Assembly: GCA_022457155.1 (NCBI GenBank) | Contig: JAJGOT010000002.1 | Location: 4,251,001-4,315,000 of the forward strand | Length of the DNA: 64,000 nucleotides | Origin: Cladopsammia gracilis | Lineage: Eukaryota > Cnidaria > Anthozoa > Scleractinia > Dendrophylliidae | Direction of reading: 5' to 3' | Shown: positions 31,650 through 41,408 of the stretch, piece by piece | How the letters are laid out: each line of letters opens with the position of its first letter | How positions within the stretch are numbered: position 1 is the first letter of the stretch | The notes under the pieces: generated by a model | Database searches by the model: none | What the model was told of the DNA's origin: nothing | What the model saw: only the letters and a program-made list of their open reading frames with translations | Position numbers and translations under genes: made by a program

Positions 31650-32758
31650 TTACAACTTTGAAATGTTACTTTCCGGTTCCCAGCTGTTAAATTTATCTGG
31701 GTAACCTTTCCATTTTACAAAATATTCAACTATTCCTTTATGCTTTCTCTTGCGTAAGACCATTTCGATGCGATACACATCGTTCTTGATTACTTTCTGG
31801 AGTTCAGATTTGTAGAATGTTCCATCTAACATTTCTCCCGCATCATCTTTCAGTTTATACACCGGGACTTGACGCAACATTTGTTTGTACACAGTGAACA
31901 TTTCTTCTGCAAAATTAGGAAGATAGGACTTTTCAAACAGTCGCTTCGCTTTGCTGACCTTTATACGATCTCCCACTTCAAATTTGAAACGAACTCGCTT
32001 GTGGACATCATCCCCATACAACGTTTCCCATACTTTTGCTTCGTTGGCCTTGGTAACTTGGCTTGGCTTATTTTTAATACTGCGATGGAAGGTGTTATTA
32101 TAAGATGACACTAGCTGAGGTAGCACATGAAGATAAGTATGAGTGTTTTTAGCAGTAAAATATTTGTACATTTTGTTCTTAAACCTGCGATTGAATCTCT
32201 CAACCACTGATGCATTTAATCCTGAGTTGTAAAAAAGTCAATGTTGTCACGAAGAAATTTCTGGAACAGGTGATTGAGGAATTCAGTGCCCTGATCCGTT
32301 TAATGCTTAAGTGGTTTGCATCCAGAAGCCAGAATCGTTCGAAAGGCCTTGACTAGTTCTTGTCCTTGTTTCGTCTTCAAAGGAAGGACCCAGGCATATT
32401 TGCTAAAGACATCTAGGCAAGTGAGAAGGTATTTGTTACCCTTGTTATATCGACTTAGACTTTGGACATCCACTAGATCAGCTTGGAATTGTGCATTTAT
32501 ATCAGAAACAATCACTCTGCTTCTCTTGTAATGTCTATGCGCGGGCTTGTGAAGCGTGTAAACATCTTGCTGACTCAGCCAATCTTGAACTTGTTTACGA
32601 GAAATCTTGCTCTTTCCTTTCTCTTTGACTGCTCTGTACACAGCATCCAAACCACCGAAACTTGCTGGATGACTCGGATCAAGGTAAATGCTGGCGAGTG
32701 TTTTCTCCATCGCAAAGCTCAGAGTTTTGTACAATGACTTTGCCTCCACAACAAGCAA
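31650..32758 (-). pseudogene. Polinton integrase with chromodomain, element C
   Basis: The N-terminal part (32758-32300) has a helix-rich DNA-binding segment (KISRKQVQDWLSQQDVYTL) and the first catalytic Asp in FQADLVDVQSLSRYNKG. The second Asp lies in TDQGTEFLNHLF just after an in-frame stop near 32302. The Glu region (VVERFNRRFKNKMYKYF) follows a second stop near 32216. The SH3-like domain (GDRIKVSKAKRLFEKSYLP) and chromodomain (YFVKWKGYPDKFNSWEP) are intact to 31650. Two stops in about 370 codons; otherwise full length. It is the gene nearest the right terminal repeat. Confidence 0.85.
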
Positions 32759-33655
32759 ATACGCAACAAATGCGATTAAAAATCCTCTCTAGTGCAAGGG
32801 AGGGCCATCACTAGTGACTTCTCTGACGGTTGGAACTGTAATGACTATTCTTTGCACAGTACTCACTTATATGTCTATTCTCCTATCTGGGAAAGAGTGG
32901 GAACGAGAAAATCGAATAATCGTTCTCAGTCCTCCTCGGTCAATCCTAATTTGGCAACATTAAAAAATATCACTAATCTTCCCCAGTTAACTTGTGAAAA
33001 TACTTCAGAATGGAGTTGTTTTAACTTGCTAAGTTTGGACCCCAGCAGATCACAAAATTCCTCCTTCAATAACTATTCCACTCGTAGTAAAACTTATACT
33101 TCATGCTACAAGGCGGTATCGGTCAAATCGAAATCGAAGCGAAGGTGTTATACCCATGTTAATTGAGAAAGAGACGAACACACACTCTCAATTCTAATCG
33201 TAAACATATTTTATTACTTTTATAAACACAATTTGTTTTGAATTTCATTAATTACAAAGTCAAGGTCCATTGGCTGTACTTCCTTTCTGACAATGGTCTG
33301 AGGGCATTCTTGTCGTTGTTGGGTACATAATTTTTCAGTTAACTCCTTATGTCTGACAATAACGTGTATTATTTTCTCGATTTAAACATGCTGAACATTC
33401 CTTGTGTTAACTTAGAATTATACCGTTGTCCTACATAAACGATCAGCTTATCTGAATTTTTAATTTAAACTACACACGGCAATCATGAAAAACGGGTTAT
33501 TTAGATTAATTGTAGTTAGCTTTGTACTTTCTTTAGGCTAGTTAGGTTAGCTAGGTTAGGTTCCTGATGGTTTTACCGTGTTTAAATAAAGATTTCCAGT
33601 TTACAGAAGTTTTAAAAAAAGAGTCTACCTACTTAATACCAGATTGTGGTTTTCA
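32759..33655. other. spacer between integrase C and right terminal repeat
   Basis: A 124-codon frame on the plus strand (32792-33166; Ser/Asn-rich) has no family resemblance that I see and may be chance. Around 33560-33600 the word ACCGTGTTTAAATAAAGA resembles the 3' end of CR1/L2-like LINEs (compare ACCGAGTTTAAATAAAGT at 55467), so a LINE 3' fragment may be present. Confidence 0.4.
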
Positions 33656-33659
33656 TTTA

Positions 33660-33934
33660 GGGTGATACAAGCGTTCATCATTACCAAATAAGTTGATACA
33701 AGTGCTCATCATCTTCATCATTATCAAATAAGGCGTTAATGAGATCCTACTTCACGTTAATTTATACCACCGCAAATTAATGAGATTCCACCTCACGTTA
33801 ATTTATTCCACTTCACATGAATGAGATTCCACTTCACGTTAATGATATTCCACTTAACGTTAATTTATTCCACTTCACGTTAATGAGATTCCACTTCAAA
33901 AAAGAGGTTAATTCGGTGCCTACCCTACTACTAA
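33660..33934 (-). repeat. right terminal inverted repeat, element C
   Basis: The reverse complement begins TAGTAGTAGGGTAGGCACCG, close to the left repeat of element A. It holds about eight 20/21-bp units around GTGAAGTGGAATCTCATT (more than the left repeat) and two or three copies of the TTATTTGGTAATGATGA block. The base after the end (33935 on) reads ATACAT and does not match the left flank. Confidence 0.85.
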
Positions 33935-34654
33935 TACATTTAACAGTAAAGCTTTTTCTTCAATTTTCTCAATGATATAAATAAGTTGTAAGAAAATATA
34001 GAACTGTAAAAATCTCATATTTGCATCAAACAGGAGTAAAATCAGCCATCAATCATTTACTGGTACGAGAGCTACAAAAATTTAAGAGCACCAATCAACA
34101 AAGTCTTGACTGACTTTTTTTACTAAAAAGAATGTCATGCAGTAAAAACTTGGCAATATTCTAAGATCGTTTTTGTTGCAAAAAGACAATTTTTGATTAA
34201 ATATTCGGTATCATTATTTTCCATAGCTAGCCTTCAATGACATTTCTAAAGACAAAATTTAATTTACTTTGGCCTCTACCATATACATCCCTTGCATGAG
34301 AATCAAATACTGTATTATGAACCCCATATCAATATTACAATAGATAAACACCAATACATCGCACAGTTAATATAAAATTGGTGTAGTTTTGAGATAATAG
34401 TGATTCAAAGGCTCTTTGTTAAGAGGTACAGTACTATTATCCCTCTATCGAAGTCTCTTGATGTACAGTACCGGTGTAGCTTTTACTGTCTTCTAGTTCA
34501 TAGTCAGTATCAAGCACATTTGACATTGTAGCTAATTCTGTCTGGCTATTTGAGACCAACTTAAATACAACTCATTACTTGAATGAGGTCGTTCACAACT
34601 GATTCCTTGTTTGTTGTTATAAATCAAACAGCACAAACTCACTGCAACACATTG
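33935..34654. other. gene-free flank right of element C
   Basis: AT-rich sequence, no gene or repeat recognised on either strand. Confidence 0.4.
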
Positions 34655-34873
34655 TCAACACAAACTCATTGCAACACATTGTTGTCTCGCATTTTGTCCA
34701 AATACCAACTCATTGCCTTGGCTATATGGTGCTGCTATTGTTTTGCTGGGGTCATCATACATTGGGCGAGGGCCAGGATTCTTTTCTATATCTGTGCTCA
34801 GCTTACATTTACAATAATTCGCTACATGAGTTCGAGTCTTGTAAAGACACATAACTCTGTTACAAGAAAACAA
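34655..34873 (-). CDS. fragment of mobile-element protein with 2A-like peptide
   Basis: A 72-codon frame with a 2A-type ribosome-skipping signature DIEKNPGP encoded at 34769-34792, preceded by CKCKLST. Downstream of it lies GNELVFGQNARQQCVAMSLC, which resembles the start of an OTU-like or other Cys-protease-like domain found behind 2A peptides in cnidarian mobile elements (a Gln followed by Cys in QQCVAM). The rest of the protein is absent. 2A peptides are known at the N-terminus of several LINE and other transposon ORFs in marine invertebrates. Confidence 0.55.
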   Translation of the reverse strand: MFSCNRVMCLYKTRTHVANYCKCKLSTDIEKNPGPRPMYDDPSKTIAAPYSQGNELVFGQNARQQCVAMSLC

Positions 34874-34879
34874 TGAGCA

Positions 34880-35690
34880 ATATCGTTTAGTTCAAGATTT
34901 TTACTTTATTATACTTTTACGATGTGTCTCAGAGGATTTCAGCTTATGTTTCCTAACTTAATATAACAATGCATTTTTGAAGACTTGGGTACTCGAATAG
35001 ATACATTTGTAAACAAATTCTCTAACCTTTCTGCTCTTGTTGCTCAGACGTTGTAGAGTTCGTACTTGGATTCAAGCTGGTTCACAATCATGTCTAAAAA
35101 TACGATGACGCTCATTTGGTTTATCATGATTCTTGTTCGATACACGTAGGTTCACTTACAAATGTTCCCTCATACATTGATCTCTCGAAAGGCTTGCGAA
35201 CCGACCAGTTCCGAAAACGATCAACGTGTTTTAGTGTGGGTCTACCGCGAACAGCATCGGTTCGTTTGTATGTGACTTCTGCGCCCCAGAAATCATGGAA
35301 TCCGTGCTAACTTTCGACGACGACAACTTCTGTAAATGTTTACCATGTGCTGAGCTGCCCTACTCTACGCATACGCTGACTGGAACTTGACGCATGCGCT
35401 TTAGAACGCCGACGGCGATTTGTGACTGAACGTGGAAAAAAAATGAAGCCGAAATTTCAACCCAGGCCTCACTGCCTGGGTAATAATTACATGTATTATA
35501 ATCATATACATTCCCCAAAAGTAATGATAGCAAGAATTTTGGCTTTAAACACAACGTTTTAACTTGGTATTTTGTGCTAGGTCTTATTGGGCTACTCTTC
35601 ACATTAAAACATTTTCAACTTAGGATTTTAAGTGATGCGACTCAAAATATAAGAGGTTTTTCAAAAATCAAGTGTTCCGCTTGTTTTTGC
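34880..35690. other. gene-free stretch
   Basis: Only short chance frames on both strands. No repeat or RNA gene recognised. Confidence 0.4.
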
Positions 35691-35844
35691 TTTTCGTTCC
35701 TTTAATTACTTTAGGAACAAATTAAATTTGTACAAAAAGGAACTTTTGTTCCTTTGCAAATCCTTAAAAGGAACAAAGATTTGCAAATTCGGAACAAATT
35801 GTTCCTTTTGTTGTACTTGGGAACACGAAGTTCCTATTTATTCT

Positions 35845-36250
35845 GGTGAAAAGGAACAACTGATTCCTATTTGTAGTAAATAGTTACTCTTGTTCCTATT
35901 TACTCAGGTGAAAAGGAACAAATGGTTCCTATTTGTAGCAAATAGGAACTCGTGTTCATATTTACTCTCAGGTGAAAAGGAACAAATGGTTCCTATTTGT
36001 AGCAAATAGGAACTCGTGTGCCTATTTACTCTCAGGTGAAAAGGAACAAATGGTTCCTATTTGTAGCAAATAGGAACTTCGTGTTCCTATTTACTCTCAG
36101 GTGAAAAAGAACAAATGGTTCCTATTTGTAGCAAATAGGAACTCGTGTTCCTATTTACTCTCAGGTGAAAAGGAACAAATGGTTCCTATTTGTAGCAAAT
36201 AGGAACTTGTGTTCCTTTTTACTCTCAGGTGAAAAGGAACAACTGGTTCT
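35845..36250 (+). repeat. 64-bp GGAAC/GTTCC tandem array
   Basis: About seven copies of a 64-bp unit built on GGAACAAATGGTTCC and CTATTTGTAGCAAATAG, both near-palindromes. Scattered GGAAC and GTTCC words extend from about 35690 to 36660. The array lies about 1 kb upstream of the tyrosine-recombinase gene. Confidence 0.85.
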
Positions 36251-37265
36251 GTTATCATCTGTTTAGGAACAAAAGGTCCTTTTTGGGTTGTTCCGATTTT
36301 TCTGTCTGTTCCCTTTTGAGAGAAAGGAGAACAAATGTTCCTAATTTGACTGCCCACTTAACCCAAAGGAACACTTTGTTCCTGTTATCTAGCATATTAT
36401 GCTGTTGACCTCGACAATGAGGACCAGTTGTTCCGATTAAGCCATCTCTGATGCGCAATGAGGAACGTGTTTGTTCCTTATTGACTACTTGCCGTTCCCA
36501 TTTTGTTTAAAAGGTTCCTATTAACGTCACAAAGGAACAAGTTTGTTCCTAATCAAACTGTTCCTATTTCAACTGAATGGGAACTATTCCGTTTTTAAAC
36601 TGCAATAAGCTCCGCTTTTAATCGAACAGGAACTGGCGTTCCATTTTGTTTTAACCGCTTTAAGTAATGCGAACGATGGATCCTATTTAGCGTTAGCAAT
36701 CAGGAAATCGCGCTCACGATGCTCTGTCACTCTGGCTTGCCTACAGCATGTTTAATCACGTTATTAGGGCATGCAGGTCCGTGCAAGTTCGGAATTGTCC
36801 TTTTGTTCCGTTTGGTTATGTGTCGGCCCTAAAACAAATTTGTTTAATTGTGTCGTGCAAACAATGGGACAAGCAAGATATAATGTGACAAGGAACAAGC
36901 TTTTTGTAGCCAAACATCGAATAATGTCTCTCGGGAGGGCTAATATATGTAGATCGACTGGTCAAAGTTAGCAAACGCATCGCCCAAACCAAAGAGCCTT
37001 CACTTAGAAAAAAGATGATTCTGATGGCCTTTTTCACTGTCCAGTTCAAACCTGCAATCACGATGGATTGGATGCTCCTGGATAAATAAATAAATAAATA
37101 AGAGGCTGTAGAAAACACGTAAAGACCAAACACCGTTCGTATTTTCATTTCAACGAAAAGCCAAACAGCACTCAGATTGAAGCAGCATGTTTAGGCAACA
37201 CGGAAAATAAAACCGACGCCGATCAGAAGGCTCAACCTAAAATCAGAACAATTGCGTCTTTTGAC
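36251..37265. other. upstream region of the tyrosine-recombinase gene
   Basis: GGAAC/GTTCC words continue to about 36660. A (TAAA)n-type run sits at 37083-37100. No gene recognised. It could be the 5' non-coding part of the recombinase element. Confidence 0.4.
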
Positions 37266-38774
37266 ATGTCGAGCGATATTGCTCGATATTTTTCATCCTG
37301 GCTAACCCGCAGTGGAGGCGGCTGTAAAAGCGATCGCCAAGCACAACAAATCCTCAGCAAGTGTTTGAAATTTCTGAAATTCTGTTGCGAAGACGAAGAG
37401 GAGCTCACTTTTGAATTCGTCGACTTAACTTTATGTTCTCCCAATCTCCTATTTAAATTTGTCGACACGATGCAAGACGACTGGAAGCTCGGGCATGCAG
37501 GATGTCTAGGCTACTTGGATGCCATTGCGGAACTGGGAGACTTTCGAAAAGTGAACGGCGCATCAGACTCTATTTTGAGAGGGCTGTCTTCGACAGAAAT
37601 TTACCTGAAAAGGGTGCGCAAAACCGTTTCCAAAATGATGCGATTGCAGTGGACCAGCGAACTCGATATCGACGCCTTAGAAGCCAAGGGGCATTGGGCA
37701 ACGCTAGAGGAGCTATTGGAAGTCGTGGCGCATTTCTTGCCACGCTACGAGGGCGTGCTGAACGCGTGCAAAGAAAAGCAGGGCACGGTATCTCCGTTGG
37801 ACTTGTCGTTTGCCACCAAATTCCTTGCTGTGTATTTGTTTATCAAGGTCAAAGGGTCGCGCCCAATGACATATCAGTATTTGACTGTCGAGATGGTGAA
37901 CAAAGCTAAGACGAACGGCGGGTTTATCGATCAGAAAATGTTCAAAACGGCGGGCAAATACGGCTTCGGTTCTCTGTTCCTGACTGACACTAGCATGCAA
38001 GTGTTGGATGGATACATCAATCACATTCGCCCTCTGCTCAAGCCGACCTGCGATTATGTTTTAGTAATGAGAAACGGAGGACAGCAAAACAAGCTGGGAG
38101 AACTGATGAGCAAGTTAGTTTTCGACACAACTGGCAAGTACGTTCACCCGACTCGCTATCGACAAATAGTTGAAACCGAGAGCTCAAAACATCTCAGCAT
38201 TAGCGCGCAAAGCGCGATCTCCGAGGACCAGAAACACAGCTCTGTCGTGGCAAGAGTTCATGATCAAAAACAACGATTGCGCGAGGTCGCTACAAAAGCG
38301 CACAAATTTCTGGAAAGATTGCACGGCGACAAGGGATCGGAGTTAGAAATGGACGTGCGATCGAGGCTTTCGGACAAATCAACTTCTTCCCAAGAGCAGG
38401 ACGATGATGTTAAAGGCGACATGTCTTCTGCGGACGAAGTCGAAACGAGCCCCAAAACACCACCGCGGCCTAAGCCTTTATGAAGGGTTGCAAGTCTAAA
38501 GACGGAACGCGCGTCCAAAGCTACTGAAATTGGCGCGAGAAGAAAACAAATGTTGTTTACCACCGAGGAGGACCGATATCTAAAAACGGGACTTGAACGA
38601 CACGGCTACGGGCAATGGCAAGCGATTCTAACAGACCCCGAATTTCATTTTCAAACCGGAAGGACAGCAAACTCTGCTGAGCTGTGCTGCGAGAAGATTT
38701 GGATCACATTCGAAATCATGCCACAAATAAGTGGATGGACCGTCGGCGCAGACATTTGCTTAGTCGCGAGTTAA
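37266..38774 (+). pseudogene. tyrosine recombinase plus Myb-like domain (Crypton-like), split by TGA
   Basis: One continuous frame of 503 codons with a single TGA at 38481. Part 1 (405 codons): N-terminal helices, a core-binding-like region, then a catalytic region with HPTRYRQIVETES (His-x-x-Arg) and SEDQKHSSVVARVHDQKQR, where I expect the catalytic Tyr at the Asp after His (family recall). Part 2 from about 38550: LFTTEEDRYLKTGLERHGYG and FHFQTGRTANSAE, a telobox-like Myb domain. Such YR-Myb proteins are frequent in coral genomes and probably belong to Crypton-type transposons. The stop and the Tyr change suggest an inactive copy. Confidence 0.65.
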
Positions 38775-39625
38775 AAATGTTATGAATTGGACAGAATTCA
38801 AGCCCTTTAGCAAGCCAAATCAATGCGCGAAATGCAATGATATGGCGCAGACTGACTTGAACTCTTCTTGGTAATATAACTAGTAAACATTGAAAGTTCT
38901 TTGCATGCCACAAATAAGTGAATCGACCATCGGCGCAGACATTTGCTTAGTCGCGAGTTAAAAATGTTATGAATTGGACAGAATTCAAGCTCTTTAGGAA
39001 GCTAAAAAAATGCGCCAAACAGAATGATATGGCGCAGACTAAATTGAAACTCGTCTTAATAATATAACTAGCAAAATGTTATCAATTGGACAGAACTCAA
39101 GCTCTCTAGCAAGCCAAATCAATGCGCGAAACGCAGTAATATGGCGCAGACTGACTTGAACTCTTCTTGAGAATATAACTAGTAAACTTATCCAGTTGAC
39201 ATTGAAAGTTCTTTGCATGCCACAAATAAGTGAATCGACCATCGGCGCGGACATTTGCTTAGTCGCGAGTTAAAAATGGTATGAATTGGACAGAATTCAA
39301 GCTCTCTAGCAAGCCAATACAATGCGTGAAATGCAATGATATGGCGCAGACTAACTTGAACTCTTCTTGAGAATATAAGTACAAAACGTATCCAGTTGAC
39401 ATTGAAAGTTCTTTGCATGCCACAAACAAGTGGATCGACCATCGGCGCGGACATTTGCTTAGTCGCGAGTTAAAAATGTTATGAATTGAACAGAATTCAA
39501 GCTCTCTAGCAAGCCAATACAATGCTCGAAACGCAATGATATGGCGCAGACTGACTTGAACTCTTGAGAATATAAGTAGTAAACACATCCAGTTGACATT
39601 GAAAGTTCTTTGCATGTATGGAATT
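38717..39625 (+). repeat. ~200-bp tandem repeats downstream of the recombinase
   Basis: Units begin ATGCCACAAATAAGTG at 38717, 38905, 39218 and 39418 (spacing 188, 313, 200), with internal words GGACAGAATTCAAGCTC and GTTGACATTGAAAGTTC; the 313-bp interval contains an extra partial unit. A related piece lies at 40010-40100. The first unit overlaps the Myb frame's end. Minus-strand frames of up to 123 codons across it are products of the repeat. Confidence 0.8.
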
Positions 39626-39639
39626 GTCAAACAGTGGTT

Positions 39640-41082
39640 TCGATAAACAATGTGTATTCTTTATATAATATTAAAGGATTCACCCAGCTTAAAGGAGCTA
39701 TACCAGGGTGATTTTGAGTTTTTTGGGGTCAAAACTGCTCCACATTGAAACTAAGTACCTTTATCGTGCATGAAATGCTTGTAGAAAACTAAGAGGAAGA
39801 TATCAAGTGAATTCTCAAAGAGAGAATAAACCATAATCAGATTTTTAGCGAGTTTTCCAAGAGAGAAGCGATAAACTTGAAAAAATTGGCCAACTTTTTT
39901 CAAGATATTGGCCAATATTTTCAAGATACAATCCATTTCCATCCTGGCTATGTGCAGCGCGCAAGACAGTGTTACTCAAAAACAAACCCTTATTGTTGGG
40001 TTCTTACTGAACTATTCTTGATAATATAAGAAGTAAACTTGTCCAGTTGACATTGAAAGTTCCTTGCATGTACTGATGTAATTGTTAAACAATAGTTACA
40101 ATTAAACAATAGGCGACGTGTAGTCATTTATATAATTGAACGATACACCCATCTTAACTTTTAAGCTCAAAAAAATAACACAGAGAATAAACTACAGAAT
40201 CAACAGCGCCATTTAATTTGGAAGCATTCAACGCTTTCTGCCACTGAACTTGATTTACACAACTCTCAGAATAGTGAAAACGACCGCCTTATGGTCTATC
40301 TTAGAGACAAACTGCGCTGATTGATTGTGACATTGGTACATTTTTTATACGAAACGAAACCTTATCAATCAACTAACTCAATCGCCATTTGACTACGTTT
40401 GGCTTTTTCGAACTACTCTGAAATTTAACACGCTGCATGTATGAAATTGTCAACTCGCAAATGATGATGAATTAAATCTCAACGCACTGGTTGAAATTCA
40501 TTACTGACTAGGGCTAAAGAAGCGTTTAATCTGTCCGTTATTTTCTTTCCTTCTATCTTCTTTACTTCGCTCCAGGGCAGTCAGAGGAAAAAAAGAACGC
40601 CACTCCTTTCATCTGCGTTTTAATCGCCTCGTCACACTCCGCCATCGCGCTTTTGCAAGCAAATGTTTCTCCACAGGTCGTCAACGTTTCTGTCTTGCTC
40701 ATTTGTGGCGTATGCTACTTTAGTAGATAGCAATGAACAAGTTCCTTGCACGGCTGGTAATACCTTGCTAACCATGCCAGGGCACTTCGGATTCTCTGAG
40801 GTTAACACAAGCAAGATATAAAAAAAATACATCAATAACGAACATGATCTAAAACGATGCATTCACATGTTTTAAAATTACAAAAGCTTGGCGATTCGTG
40901 CATCACATACGACTGCCTGCCAGAGTTAAACAGTTTAAACTTGAGTGTCTTTGCATGTTATCATTCTTGATATGTTTCGTTTTATGCGGCGAGGCTTAGT
41001 TTACCCCGAGTTTAACGTAATTTCTTGCTTAACAAAAATAAGAAATCCGTTTACAGGAGAGAATTGAAAACTACGTACCTTA
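39640..41082. other. gene-free stretch with one partial repeat unit
   Basis: A diverged copy of the repeat's end (CCAGTTGACATTGAAAGTTC) is at about 40038-40070, so the repeat element may extend to about 40110. No gene recognised otherwise. Confidence 0.4.
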
Positions 41083-41408
41083 CTTTTTTTTTAAAAAAAA
41101 CCTCAGATTTTATTGGACTCAAGTAAGTAGTAGTAGATTACACGCCAACGTCGTAAAAACAGTCAAAGGGCTGGTACACAAAGGACAATCTTCGTAACGC
41201 TAAGTAATAAAAACAGCCAAAAGGCTGACACTGTTCATAGCCTATCTAAGATACTAAAAGAAAAACACAACACACTCATTCCGAATATCACAAAAACCAG
41301 GGGAGGCCCAACGGGCCCGAAATTGTTCGCGTGGGAGCCGAGAGAAATCTAATCTCACCGGCCCTTAATTGAATGCAAAGCAAACTTGATGACGGCACTA
41401 GCCTCGTC

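Larger units (their letters stand above)
24750..33934. mobile_element. Polinton/Maverick element C (right part, decayed)
   Basis: Contents: DNA polymerase B C-terminus, ATPase, small protein and accessory ORF (plus); protease, MCP, minor protein, penton-like protein and integrase (minus); right terminal repeat. It is the same lineage as element A. Most genes carry frameshifts, stops or an insertion. The left terminal repeat and most of the polymerase are missing. Confidence 0.75.

Noticed and set aside
1505..33934. A single 32-kb giant Polinton
   Set aside because: Two sets of same-lineage genes, a second lineage between them and unmatched outer flanks fit better with fused elements.
35845..36250. 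CRISPR array
   Set aside because: Repeats are directly adjacent without unique spacers and the DNA is eukaryotic.
38716..39630. Four similar minus-strand frames of 65-123 codons
   Set aside because: They follow the ~200-bp tandem repeat and have no start, composition or homology suggesting a protein family.
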